From: Acidobacteriota bacterium
GTDB taxonomy: Bacteria > Acidobacteriota > Terriglobia > Terriglobales > Acidobacteriaceae
NCBI GenBank assembly: GCA_003224855.1
Contig: QHZY01000015.1
Span: 1-35,068, forward strand
Direction of reading: 5' to 3'
DNA length: 35,068 nucleotides
The position numbers were made by a program, and so were the translations under genes. This document shows, in pieces, positions 24,480 to 32,907 of the stretch. The first letter of the stretch is position 1; the number at the start of each line of letters is the position of its first letter. Below the pieces are notes generated by a model. That model was not told the DNA's origin. It searched no databases and was given only the letters and a program-made list of their open reading frames with translations.

Positions 24480-26108
24480 TCACCCCTGCAGCTTCACTGT
24501 CGGGAGGAACTGCGGCTTGGTCCGGGCCTTGGTCAGCTGCTCGAATGCATACGCAATCTTCAGCAACGCCGGCTCGCTCCACGCGCGTCCGAAGAATGAG
24601 ACGCCAACCGGCAATCCGAACACAGATCCCGCCGGCACCGTGATGTCCGGATATCCCGCGACTGCGGCCGCGTTTGAACTCCCGCCACCTGCATGATCTC
24701 CATTCACCAGATCGGAAAGCCACGCCGGACCTGCGGTCGGTGCCATGATTGCGTCGAGCTGATTCTTGTCCATCACCGCATCGATCCCCTCTGCCCGTGA
24801 GAGCCGGTGATTGGCCTCGAGCGCATCCGTGTACTCTTTCGAGGTGAGCGGCCCCTTCGCTTCAGCTTTGATGAACACATCCTGCGCAAAGTAAGGCATC
24901 TCTTTCAGCCGGTCGCGCTCGTTGAACTCAATCGCATCCTTGAGGGTACGAATCTTCGCGTCAGGGAGGCGGGCAAGATACTTCTCAAGATCGGCTTTCA
25001 ACTCATACAGCAGGACGGTGAATTCGGTATCATCGAACTTTCCATGGGTCGGCAAGTCGGCCGGATCAACGATGACTGCGCCCTGCTTTTTCATTTCGTC
25101 GATCAGCGTATTCATCATGTCGTCCACGGCATCGCTGAAGCCGAAATATTTGCGCGCGATTCCGATCCGCGCGCCCTTCAAGCCACTGGGATCCAAAAAA
25201 CGGGTGTAATCGGTGCGGTTGGTGTCGCTCTCCTTGGTCGCTTCATCATTCGGATCAGAGCCCGCCAAGGCAGTCAGCAGGATCGCCGCATCTTTCACCG
25301 TTCTCGCCATGGGGCCGGCAGTGTCCTGACTGTGGGAGATCGGAATTATCCCCGCACGGCTGATTAATCCAAGTGTCGGTTTGATTCCAACCAGTCCGTT
25401 TGCCGATGACGGACAAACGACCGAGCCATCCGTTTCGGTTCCTACTGCGAGCGCACAGAAATTCGCCGCGGTTGCCGCCCCCGATCCAGAACTTGAACCG
25501 CAAGGATTACGGTCCAGGGCATATGGGTTGCGGGTCAGGCCGCCGCGCCCGCTCCATCCGCTGGTGGAATGACTGGAGCGGATATTGGCCCACTCGCTGA
25601 GATTAGTTTTACCCAGGATTACAGCTCCTGCATCGCGCAGCTGGTGCGCGACAAACGCATCGCGCAACGGTTTCGAGCCGACTAGCGCCAGTGATCCCGC
25701 GGTAGTCTGCATCTGGTCAGCGGTGTCGATATTGTCTTTGATCAATACCGGAATCCCATGCAACGGCCCGCGCACTTTGCCGGCTCTGCGCTCACGATCC
25801 AGGTCAGCTGCAATCGACGATGCGTCAGGATTCAGTTCAATCACGCTGTTCACGCCTGGACCGGATTTGTCGAGCGCCTGAATCCGTGAAAAATATTTTT
25901 CGACCAGGGACTGCGCCGTATGTTTCCCGGAAACCATTCCGGCCTGGAGGTCAGCAACGGTAATTTCATCCAGTTCAAATTCTGCGACCGCGGCCCGCGC
26001 TTCCGGCGCTGCAAGTTCCCGCGCGGCAGAAAGAGCCGGCATGAGTCCGGCAGTCGCCGCGCCCAACCCGGCGGTCTTCAACAAGTGGCGGCGGGATGTC
26101 TTCACCAT
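24480..26108 (-). CDS. Tat-exported amidase-signature family hydrolase
   Basis: A 542-residue amidase-signature enzyme. The N-terminus SRRHLLKTAGLG plus a hydrophobic stretch is a twin-arginine export signal. The Ser-Ser-Lys catalytic triad is visible at about Lys124 (PVLIKDNID), Ser205 region (NPCGSSSGSG) and Ser229 (GTETDGSV), with spacing like that of peptide amidases. The family hydrolyses C-terminal or aryl/alkyl amides; the substrate is not predictable here. ATG at 26108 is chosen because GGGAGGAAAC directly precedes it and the Tat motif then falls at the N-terminus; a TTG at 26138 would add ten residues read from a duplicated ribosome-binding segment. It converges with the DUF5818-like gene. 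Confidence 0.92.
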   Translation of the reverse strand: MVKTSRRHLLKTAGLGAATAGLMPALSAARELAAPEARAAVAEFELDEITVADLQAGMVSGKHTAQSLVEKYFSRIQALDKSGPGVNSVIELNPDASSIAADLDRERRAGKVRGPLHGIPVLIKDNIDTADQMQTTAGSLALVGSKPLRDAFVAHQLRDAGAVILGKTNLSEWANIRSSHSTSGWSGRGGLTRNPYALDRNPCGSSSGSGAATAANFCALAVGTETDGSVVCPSSANGLVGIKPTLGLISRAGIIPISHSQDTAGPMARTVKDAAILLTALAGSDPNDEATKESDTNRTDYTRFLDPSGLKGARIGIARKYFGFSDAVDDMMNTLIDEMKKQGAVIVDPADLPTHGKFDDTEFTVLLYELKADLEKYLARLPDAKIRTLKDAIEFNERDRLKEMPYFAQDVFIKAEAKGPLTSKEYTDALEANHRLSRAEGIDAVMDKNQLDAIMAPTAGPAWLSDLVNGDHAGGGSSNAAAVAGYPDITVPAGSVFGLPVGVSFFGRAWSEPALLKIAYAFEQLTKARTKPQFLPTVKLQG

Positions 26109-26140
26109 GTTTCCTCCCAAATCGAAGTTTCCTCCCAAAT
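26109..26140 (-). repeat. Tandem duplication of the amidase ribosome-binding segment
   Basis: Two identical 14-base copies, ATTTGGGAGGAAAC on the minus strand, lie at 26109-26122 and 26127-26140 with an 18-base period. The proximal copy ends directly at the ATG; the distal copy could act as a standby site. Confidence 0.85.
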
Positions 26141-26274
26141 TGAACGTGCATTATACCGGTCACCTGGAGACGGTCCCGGCTGTGGCCCATTCAAGCCTGT
26201 ATTTTGGCTTGAGTGGGTTACACCTGGGGACACGGCCTTGAACAAAACAATCGCTAAAAACACCTGGGATTCCG

Positions 26275-26280
26275 TATAAT
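26275..26280 (+). promoter_or_regulatory. Consensus -10 hexamer TATAAT close to the glycosyltransferase start
   Basis: A perfect TATAAT ends nine bases before the ATG at 26290. A start site six to nine bases downstream would leave almost no leader, and no Shine-Dalgarno is present. No good -35 element is seen at 16-18 bases. Confidence 0.5.
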
Positions 26281-26289
26281 CAAAGTTTC

Positions 26290-27267
26290 ATGCCCAAGTA
26301 TTCGATTGTGGTTCCTCTGCATAATGAGCAGGAGAACGTGACGGATCTCTATGACCGCCTGAAGGCTGTCATGGAGATGAATTCGGAGAGCTTCGAACTG
26401 GTGCTGGTGGACGATGGTTCCACCGATCGCACCTTCTATATGCTGCGCGAAATCGCGGCCGTGGACAGCCGCGTCACGGTAGTCAAGTTGCGTCGAAACT
26501 TCGGGCAAACCTCGGCGCTGGCCGCCGGGTTTGATCACACTCGGGGCGAATACATAATTGCCATGGATGGCGACCTGCAGCACGACCCGGCCGACATTCC
26601 GATCTTCCTCGAAAAAATTGCCGAGGGTTATGACATCGTCAGCGGCTGGCGCAAACGCCGGATCGATAATTTCTGGCTGCGCCGCATTCCTTCGCGCTGC
26701 GCCAATTGGCTCATGGCGAAGCTCAGCGGCGTCGATATCCACGACTTCGGCACGACGTTCAAGGCTTATCGCCGCGAGATCATCGAGCAGGTTCCGTTAT
26801 ATGGGGAGCTGCACCGCTTCATCCCGGCGCTGGCATCGTGGCATGGAGCCTCAATTTGCGAAGTGCCCATTCGCAACGTGAACCGCGAGCGCGGTGCCTC
26901 GCACTACGGCATCTCGCGCACTTTCCGCGTCTTCTTTGACCTGATCACCATCCGTTTCCTGCTGCGCTATCTCTCGCGCCCGCTGCACTTTTTCGGGACC
27001 GTCGGCATGATCAGTATTATGAGCGGGTCCGCGCTGGCGTTCTGGCTTTTAATGGAAAAGTTCTTGCGCCACGCATCCATCATGACGGCGCACGGCCCCG
27101 CCATGATGACCGCTTTTGGCCTGCTGCTGGGTGGTCTTCAGATGCTGGCGTTCGGATTGTTAGGCGAGATGCAGGTGCGCCACTATCACGAGCCTACCCG
27201 TCGCGCCCCGTACTCCGTTGATCGGATACTGCGCGCCCAAAGCGAAGAGCAGAACGTTTCGGAGTAG
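26290..27267 (+). CDS. GtrB/DPM-type polyprenyl-phosphate glycosyltransferase, family 2
   Basis: A 325-residue GT2 enzyme. The GT-A domain begins YSIVVPLHNEQENV and shows VDDGSTD near residue 41-47 and MDGDLQHDPADIP near residue 93-105. FGTTFKAYRREII and FIPALASW follow, both conserved in GtrB/dolichol-phosphate-mannose synthase-like enzymes. Two transmembrane helices lie at about residues 235-258 and 273-296, as in GtrB. Such enzymes move a sugar from a nucleotide to undecaprenyl phosphate on the inner face of the membrane. The acceptor and sugar are inferred from the family. No flippase or acceptor transferase gene is next to it. It is divergent from the amidase and converges with the CoA-transferase, 14 bases between stops. 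Confidence 0.9.
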   Translation: MPKYSIVVPLHNEQENVTDLYDRLKAVMEMNSESFELVLVDDGSTDRTFYMLREIAAVDSRVTVVKLRRNFGQTSALAAGFDHTRGEYIIAMDGDLQHDPADIPIFLEKIAEGYDIVSGWRKRRIDNFWLRRIPSRCANWLMAKLSGVDIHDFGTTFKAYRREIIEQVPLYGELHRFIPALASWHGASICEVPIRNVNRERGASHYGISRTFRVFFDLITIRFLLRYLSRPLHFFGTVGMISIMSGSALAFWLLMEKFLRHASIMTAHGPAMMTAFGLLLGGLQMLAFGLLGEMQVRHYHEPTRRAPYSVDRILRAQSEEQNVSE

Positions 27268-27281
27268 GCCCCCCACTCTCG

Positions 27282-28670
27282 TCACTTTGTCGCTGTTATT
27301 TTCGCCGCAGCGCCGCGCGCCGAAGATTCATTATGCGCCGGACGCGCTGACAAGCAAAGCGAAACACCACGAGGAATAAGGCGGTTTTCACACGCCTGGC
27401 GTTCCAGATCTTCACGAAAATCAGGATGCGCGAGCCCAATGAGCGCCTTCGCGCGCTCCGCCACTGACCTTCCCTTCAAATTGACCATTCCGAACTCGGT
27501 AACCACATACATCACATCGGAACGCGGAGTGGTGACGATGTTGCCGGATGTCAGTGTAAACACGATCCGGCTGCGGCGCTCACCTCGCTTCTCGTAGGTT
27601 GAAGACAGGCAGATGAACGACTTGCCTCCCTTCGAAGCGTAAGCGCCACGCACGAATTGCAGCTGCCCTCCGGTCCCGCTGAGGTGGCGATGGCCGTCGG
27701 ATTCCGAAGCCACCTGTCCCTGCAGATCGATTTGCGTAGTGTTGTTGATCGACACTGCTTTCTCGTTTTGCATAATGATGTGCGGCGAGTTCGTATAGTC
27801 CACCTGATGGCAGTACAAATGCGGGTTGCGGTTAGCTGTTGCATAAAGTGCGAGCGAGCCGAGGGCGAATGTATAAACCACCTTGCCTGGATCGAGCGTC
27901 TTGCGCGATCCGGTCACGCGGCCCGAACGATAGAGCAGGCCCAGTCCGTCGGTCAGCATTTCGGTGTGGATTCCCAGATCTTTCACCCCGCTTTCCAGCA
28001 ACAGGGAACACACGGCATTCGGCATTCCGCCGATTCCAATCTGCAGGCACGAGCCATCCTCGACTTCAGCTGCAATCCGGCGGGCTACCACCCGATCAAT
28101 CTCGCTTGGTTCAGAGTTGGGCAGCTCCGCGCACGGTTGATCATCGCCTTCAATCACGAAATCAACCTCGCTCACATGCACACCGTTCTCTTTGCCGAAC
28201 ACGTAAGGCATCTGGCGGTTGACCTCGACAATCACCAGCCTGGCTCTTTCAATCACGGCCCGCTGCCACATGTTTGTCGGGCCAAAGTTGAAGTACCCTC
28301 CGTCATCCATGGGGCAAGTTTTGAGTATCACGATGTCGACCGGGTCAAGGAATCGCCGGTAATAGTCCGGTACTTCTCCGAGATTCAAAGGCGTGTAATT
28401 ACAGCGGCCGAGATCGTGTTTTTTGCGCTCGTAGCCGGAAAAATGCCAGCTGAACAGGTGGAAATGCTTGCCTTCGGGATCCTCTTCGATCACAGCGCGG
28501 GGACGCAGCGAGAGGCAGCTGCGAATTTTTACATTCTCCAGTTCGTGTTTGCGTGCTGCCAGCGCTTTATCGAAGACATCGGGCTCACAGTGGCTCGCAC
28601 CATAGTCCAGCCACATGCCTGACGTGACGAAGCCGGCGGCCTGCTCTGCGGAAATGGTTTCGCTTGTCAT
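27282..28670 (-). CDS. Acetyl-CoA hydrolase/transferase family protein (4-hydroxybutyrate CoA-transferase-like)
   Basis: A 462-residue class I CoA-transferase. The N-terminal half has WLDYGASH and the C-terminal half has GIGGMPNAV near residue 212-220. LGIHTEMLTDG follows, whose glutamate at about residue 237 corresponds to the catalytic Glu that forms the CoA-thioester intermediate. FVRGAYASKGGKSFICLSST and VVTEFGMVNLKGRSVAERA complete the fold. It would move CoA between acetyl-CoA and a short acid such as 4-hydroxybutyrate, or hydrolyse it; which cannot be told. The ATG at 28670 places Glu237 where the family expects it; a longer frame from 28793 adds unmatched residues. The C-terminal tail of about 25 residues is polar. 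There is no strong Shine-Dalgarno. Confidence 0.9.
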   Translation of the reverse strand: MTSETISAEQAAGFVTSGMWLDYGASHCEPDVFDKALAARKHELENVKIRSCLSLRPRAVIEEDPEGKHFHLFSWHFSGYERKKHDLGRCNYTPLNLGEVPDYYRRFLDPVDIVILKTCPMDDGGYFNFGPTNMWQRAVIERARLVIVEVNRQMPYVFGKENGVHVSEVDFVIEGDDQPCAELPNSEPSEIDRVVARRIAAEVEDGSCLQIGIGGMPNAVCSLLLESGVKDLGIHTEMLTDGLGLLYRSGRVTGSRKTLDPGKVVYTFALGSLALYATANRNPHLYCHQVDYTNSPHIIMQNEKAVSINNTTQIDLQGQVASESDGHRHLSGTGGQLQFVRGAYASKGGKSFICLSSTYEKRGERRSRIVFTLTSGNIVTTPRSDVMYVVTEFGMVNLKGRSVAERAKALIGLAHPDFREDLERQACENRLIPRGVSLCLSARPAHNESSARGAAAKITATK

Positions 28671-28826
28671 GTGCAAGCTTTTTGGCGGGCGGTGAAATTC
28701 GTCCGGAAAGAGTTTATACCGGAATGGCGATTGGCGGACTGAAGAATTGCTCCCCCAAACATCAGTTCCGCCGCCCGAGAACCTGAACGGCATGCGTATT
28801 CATCCAATTCTTCTCAGGAGGAGAAC

Positions 28827-29159
28827 ATGCATCACGTTCGTCGGGAAAGCCTGCCATTGGTAGGCAGTTCGCATGAGTTTGTGGGAGCGGAGCAAGGCAA
28901 CACCAATGTTTCTGTCTTCCTGTTCCACGGACAGCCTGGCTCCGGACCGGGGCCGCACCGTCATCCTTACGATGAGATTCAGTTCATTCGTGAAGGACGC
29001 GGAATGTGGACCGTCAACGGTAAAACCTTCGAAGCCGGCGCCGGAGACATCTTCGTCATCAAGGCTGGGGAGATTCACAGCTTTACGGCAATTGGGGATT
29101 CACCACTGGTGCAGGTGGACGTACACCTCAGCCCGCGATTTATTCAGGAAAATTTGTAG
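28827..29159 (+). CDS. Single-domain cupin protein
   Basis: A 110-residue protein carrying both cupin motifs. Motif 1 is GPGPHRHPYDEIQFIREGRG (about residues 39-58), giving two His and a Glu metal ligand. Motif 2 is GDIFVIKAGEIHSF (about 71-84), giving the third His. Such small cupins bind a divalent metal and act as dioxygenases, isomerases or ligand sensors; the substrate is not predictable. AGGAGGAG lies four bases before the ATG, one of the strongest ribosome-binding sites in the window. It is divergent from the CoA-transferase (156 bases between) and converges with the DUF885 gene. Confidence 0.9.
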   Translation: MHHVRRESLPLVGSSHEFVGAEQGNTNVSVFLFHGQPGSGPGPHRHPYDEIQFIREGRGMWTVNGKTFEAGAGDIFVIKAGEIHSFTAIGDSPLVQVDVHLSPRFIQENL

Positions 29160-29217
29160 CCATCTGGAGTTTCTGCCAGCAGGCTAGTTCCCGGGGATAA
29201 GACCGCACTCCCACACG

Positions 29218-30984
29218 CTATTTAAGCGTTACCTGCTTCTCCGCCTTCTCCATCCAGCTGTTCACTTGTTTTTCCAATACGGTCAACGGAAGCGGGCCTT
29301 CGAGCAGCAGCGAATCATGGAAGGCGCGCACATCGAATGAGTGGCCCAGCTGTTTCTCGGCTCGTGCGCGCATTTCTTTCATCCGCAGCTCGCCGATTTT
29401 ATAGGCCAGCGCCTGCCCGGGCCAGGAGATGTAACGGTCGACTTCGGTAGTAGCGTTATATTCAGTGGTGGCCACGTGCTGCAGGAAATAATCGATGGCT
29501 TGCTGGCGCGTCCAGTGTTTGTAGTGCATGCCGGTATCGACGACCAGCCGCACCGCGCGCCACATCTCGTTGCTTAAGCGTCCGAATCGTACGTAGGGAT
29601 CTTTGTACAAGCCCATCTCGTCGCCGAGTCCTTCGCAATACAGCGCCCAGCCTTCCTGGTAGGCGCTGTATCCGCCGTAGCGGCGGAATTTGGGCAGGTC
29701 TTTGAGCTCGATGGCGATTCCTCCCTGAAAAGTATGGCCGGGAATGGCTTCGTGCAGGATAAGAGAAGTGATGTCGTACTTGGGGCGGGTCTCGGGTTTA
29801 TAGGTATTGATGAAAAACTGCCCGGGACGTGAACCATCGGGGGCCGCCTGCTCAGCGTACGCCGCGGGCATTCCGGGAGCAATCTCGGATGGAACCGGTT
29901 CAACTCCGTACGGAAGACGCGGGAATGTGCGGAACAGCTTGATCAGCAGTGGATCAATTTCTTTCGCTCTGGCGCGGGTGTATTCGAGCAGGTCGTCGCC
30001 GCTGGCCGCATAAAAGCGGCGATCAGTACGAAGAAAGTTGAAGAAATCCTGCATGCTGCCGGAAAAGCCCGATTCAGCTTTGGCTCTTTCCATCTCGGCG
30101 CCGATGCGTTCCACTTCTTTCAAGCCAGTTTCGTGCACCTGCTCAGGCGTCATGTTGCTGGTGGTCATGTGGCGAACCAGGTAGGCGTAAGTTGCATCGC
30201 CATCGCGCGCTTGCCAGATGCCGGCTTCAGGAATCGAAGCGGGAAGGTATTGGTTGCGCATGAAGGCGCGGAAGCGCTGGAATGCTGGAAGGACATCCGC
30301 ACGGATCGCCTGTTGTGCGGCGGAAGTGAGCCGTTGTTTTTCCTGATCGGAAAATGCCGCAGGCATGTTCTTGAAGGGGGTGTAGAAGCCGTGTCTGGTT
30401 GGGTCCTGATAGTCCATGCGATCAAGCTGGGTCAGGACTTTCTCGGTGATCACTTTTGCGATCACCACGTGCAGCTTGATGCCTTCCCCCATAAGCTCGA
30501 TGTTCTGGTCCATGTAGCGCGGGAAGTTGTGCAGGCGACCGATCCAGTCGTCGTAGTCCTTTACTGTTTCAAAGCGCAACGAGTGAACCGTGCCCTCAAC
30601 GGTCTGAATTCCACTGAAGGTGTTGGTGCGGACGAGATACCACTTGTACGGTTCGCCGGCGAGAAAATCACTGGTGTTGAACTCGAATACGTCATAGCTG
30701 ACCTGATCTTCGGGCGAGAGCTGCGCGCGGGTGATTGCGTGAAGATCGTTCAGGACCTGTTTCGCGTGGCGGAATTCTTCCTGCTTGGCCGCGGGACTGT
30801 CGTCAGGCCATTGATCGTTCCAACGGCGGTCGCCGAGAGATGAGGCAGCAACGGGATTATGCGACATTTCGTATTCCCACTCGCGGTCGAACAGGGAATG
30901 GAGGGCGCGAGTGGAGCCAGTGTCGGCGGCGCTGAGCGAGGCTGAAAGCGTCATCAGGATCAGAGTACAGAGAAGTTTGTACAT
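29218..30984 (-). CDS. Secreted DUF885 family protein, putative metallopeptidase-like
   Basis: A 588-residue DUF885 protein. The signal peptide is MYKLLCTLILMTLSASLSAAD. The family hallmark HEAIPGH stands at about residues 411-417 (LILHEAIPGHTFQ), an HExxxxH-like arrangement suggesting metal binding. It is followed by YQEGWALYCEGLGDEMG and by RYISWPGQALAYKIGELRM near the C-terminus, all typical. Family members are exported proteins thought to act as peptidases, but the activity is poorly characterised. The ATG at 30984 is preferred over a TTG at 31008 because it begins the signal peptide cleanly. It converges with the cupin gene; no partner gene is apparent. Confidence 0.92.
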   Translation of the reverse strand: MYKLLCTLILMTLSASLSAADTGSTRALHSLFDREWEYEMSHNPVAASSLGDRRWNDQWPDDSPAAKQEEFRHAKQVLNDLHAITRAQLSPEDQVSYDVFEFNTSDFLAGEPYKWYLVRTNTFSGIQTVEGTVHSLRFETVKDYDDWIGRLHNFPRYMDQNIELMGEGIKLHVVIAKVITEKVLTQLDRMDYQDPTRHGFYTPFKNMPAAFSDQEKQRLTSAAQQAIRADVLPAFQRFRAFMRNQYLPASIPEAGIWQARDGDATYAYLVRHMTTSNMTPEQVHETGLKEVERIGAEMERAKAESGFSGSMQDFFNFLRTDRRFYAASGDDLLEYTRARAKEIDPLLIKLFRTFPRLPYGVEPVPSEIAPGMPAAYAEQAAPDGSRPGQFFINTYKPETRPKYDITSLILHEAIPGHTFQGGIAIELKDLPKFRRYGGYSAYQEGWALYCEGLGDEMGLYKDPYVRFGRLSNEMWRAVRLVVDTGMHYKHWTRQQAIDYFLQHVATTEYNATTEVDRYISWPGQALAYKIGELRMKEMRARAEKQLGHSFDVRAFHDSLLLEGPLPLTVLEKQVNSWMEKAEKQVTLK

Positions 30985-31157
30985 TGTTGAAAAGTTAGCA
31001 GAGGGCAACAGCGGTTGTCATTCGGCCACCTGCTCTCCAAAAAATTCCGTACTACCTCGCCTTGGGCTGGACGGCACGGAAGACATGGGGAGGGGAGGGC
31101 GAAGCGCTCCGGACCTGGAATTGACCCGGTGTTCGTTTGAACGGATAATCACAGTGG

Positions 31158-32012
31158 ATGGATCTCTACGAAGAAATCGTCGCATTGCGACGGCAGGGAA
31201 GGCGCGGCGCGGTGGCGACCATTGTGAGCGCGCGCGGCTCAATCCCTTCGTTCAAAACTGCGAAAATGCTGGTGCGCGATGACGGTTCGATCTTGGGTAC
31301 GATCGGGGGCGGATGTGTCGAGGCGGAAGTCTGGCAGGCGGCGCGCGAGGTGATGGAATCGGAGAAGCCCCGCACGCTCAGTTTCGATTTGAACCAGGAC
31401 CCGAAGTATGACACCGGGCTGGTGTGCGGCGGGACATTGGAAGTATTCGTGGAACCGGTGCTGCCGCCGGCATCGCTTTATGTTTTCGGGGCAGGGCACG
31501 TTGCCGTGAATCTTTATCGAGTGGCACAGAATGCCGGTTTTGATGTCACGGTGATTGATGATCGAGAAGCTTACGCAAGTCGCGAGCGCTTCCCGGACGC
31601 GAAGGAAGTGATCGCCGAAGAGTTCGAAAACGCGATGGCAAAACTCCAGCCTTCAGAAGCTTCGTATATTGTGATCACCACGCGCGGGCATCGCGATGAC
31701 ATGCGGGTGCTGCGGTGGGCGGTGCAGACGAGGGCGCGTTACATCGGCATGATCGGATCAAAGCGAAAGACGATTTCGATTTTTCGCGAGTTGACGAAAG
31801 AGGGTATTCCCGCGCACCTGTTTGATCGGGTGCATGCGCCGGTCGGACTCGATATCGGCGCGGTCACGCCGGAAGAAATTGCGGTTGCGATTACCGCGGA
31901 GCTGATTGCGACGCGTCGGCAGGCTGAAAGAGAACTGCCGCATATGAGCTGGTTCAAGCTGCGTGAAGCGGAGAGTTCCGGGGCTGCTGTGAAGGAACCC
32001 GAGCAGCGATAG
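31158..32012 (+). CDS. XdhC/CoxI family molybdenum-hydroxylase maturation factor
   Basis: A 284-residue protein with the two expected domains. The N-terminal XdhC_CoxI domain has ATIVSARGSIPSFKTAKMLV and TIGGGCVEAEVW. A conserved GLVCGGTLEVFVEP segment lies near residues 89-102. The C-terminal Rossmann-like domain begins YVFGAGHVAVNLYRVAQ, with TRGHRDDMRVLRWAV and YIGMIGSKRK later. XdhC binds molybdenum cofactor and helps insert its sulfurated form into xanthine or CO dehydrogenase-type enzymes. A MobA/MocA-like gene follows on the same strand after 262 bases, a common pairing. No hydroxylase structural subunit is in the window. Shine-Dalgarno is weak. Confidence 0.92.
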   Translation: MDLYEEIVALRRQGRRGAVATIVSARGSIPSFKTAKMLVRDDGSILGTIGGGCVEAEVWQAAREVMESEKPRTLSFDLNQDPKYDTGLVCGGTLEVFVEPVLPPASLYVFGAGHVAVNLYRVAQNAGFDVTVIDDREAYASRERFPDAKEVIAEEFENAMAKLQPSEASYIVITTRGHRDDMRVLRWAVQTRARYIGMIGSKRKTISIFRELTKEGIPAHLFDRVHAPVGLDIGAVTPEEIAVAITAELIATRRQAERELPHMSWFKLREAESSGAAVKEPEQR

Positions 32013-32163
32013 CTGAATGAATCGTGGTTGCGTTCGCCGCCACGCAGACCCACTTTCCATTTTTGTTGACCCAGGCGTCGAGCAAACGCTCTCGCTTGGC
32101 GTACTTCTTTCCAGCTTCGACTACTTTTGCCTGGAATATGCCCGTGGCGATGGCGGCAAAGAG
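32012..32163 (-). pseudogene. Remnant of a DUF4440/SnoaL-like (NTF2 fold) gene
   Basis: On the minus strand, one frame between xdhC and mocA reads about 50 residues beginning LFAAIATGIFQAKVVEAG, with RERLLDAWVNKNGKWVCVAA further on. This matches the last third of DUF4440/SnoaL-like proteins (alternating 'TG.F..K....GK....R...D.W....G.W..V'). In-frame stops stand directly upstream at 32164-32166 and again shortly before, so the first two thirds and the start are gone. Read-through into xdhC on the other side ends at 31954. It is best seen as a decayed 3' fragment; a short functional peptide is not supported. Confidence 0.6.
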
Positions 32164-32274
32164 TCATAGTCAGACTGGTCGGCAGCCAGTAAGCAAGGAA
32201 GGCCTCAACTTTACTCTCAGTCGTAATTAGATGAGCCGTTCAGGATGACAGCAGTTTTCTGTTATCTTCGCGCT

Positions 32275-32901
32275 ATGCCTCGTTCTCCCGGGTGGTGCGG
32301 CGTGATTCTTGCTGCGGGCGAGTCCTCGCGTATGGGAACTGATAAAGCCATGTTGCGTTGGCCTCCGGGTGCGGTCTCAAACCAGACGTTTCTGTCGGCA
32401 GCAGTGCGGTCGCTTCTATTGTTTAACGACCTGGTGATCGTGGTGGCTGGCAGAAACGAGAGCACGATCGAGTCTGAAGTGTATGCAACGAATGCCAGCA
32501 TGGTGTGCAATCCTGAACCTGAACGCGGGCAATTCAGCTCACTGCAGGTTGGTCTTCAGGCGGTGCTGAATCGAGGGCGCGACGCGGCCATGATCACGCA
32601 TGTGGATCGTCCTCCGGCTGAGCGGGCGACGCTCGCTGTGCTGCGTGATGCCTTCGTGGCGTCGCCGGACGAGAAATGGGCGGTGGTCCCGGAATTTCGA
32701 GGCAAGCATGGCCATCCCATCCTGGTCAGTCGCGACATGATTGAAGTGTTCCTGAAAGCGCCGGCCACGGCGGTTGCTCGCGAGATCGAACATCAGCACC
32801 AGCACCATATTGAATATTTCCCTGTGGATGATCCTCGCGTTACTCTCAACGTGAATACTCCGGAAGAGTACGCTGCACTCGTGAGCGCGTACGGACGTTA
32901 G
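32275..32901 (+). CDS. MobA/MocA-like nucleotidyltransferase for molybdenum cofactor
   Basis: A 208-residue GT-A-like nucleotidyltransferase. The N-terminal signature GVILAAGESSRMGTDKAML (about residues 9-27) is the MobA/MocA nucleotide-binding loop with the conserved Lys. HVDRPP near residue 105-110 takes the place of the usual Asp-containing metal site. RGKHGHPILVSRDM follows. VNTPEEYAAL near the C-terminus is also typical. MocA-type enzymes attach CMP, and MobA GMP, to molybdopterin. Pairing with an XdhC-type gene favours MocA, but this is context. The ATG at 32275 is preferred; an upstream ATG at 32245 would add ten residues that lack family similarity. Confidence 0.85.
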   Translation: MPRSPGWCGVILAAGESSRMGTDKAMLRWPPGAVSNQTFLSAAVRSLLLFNDLVIVVAGRNESTIESEVYATNASMVCNPEPERGQFSSLQVGLQAVLNRGRDAAMITHVDRPPAERATLAVLRDAFVASPDEKWAVVPEFRGKHGHPILVSRDMIEVFLKAPATAVAREIEHQHQHHIEYFPVDDPRVTLNVNTPEEYAALVSAYGR

Positions 32902-32907
32902 CCAGGA

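Noticed and set aside
27657-28622. A 321-codon open frame on the plus strand
   Set aside because: It is fully antisense to the CoA-transferase, whose catalytic and fold motifs are clear on the minus strand.
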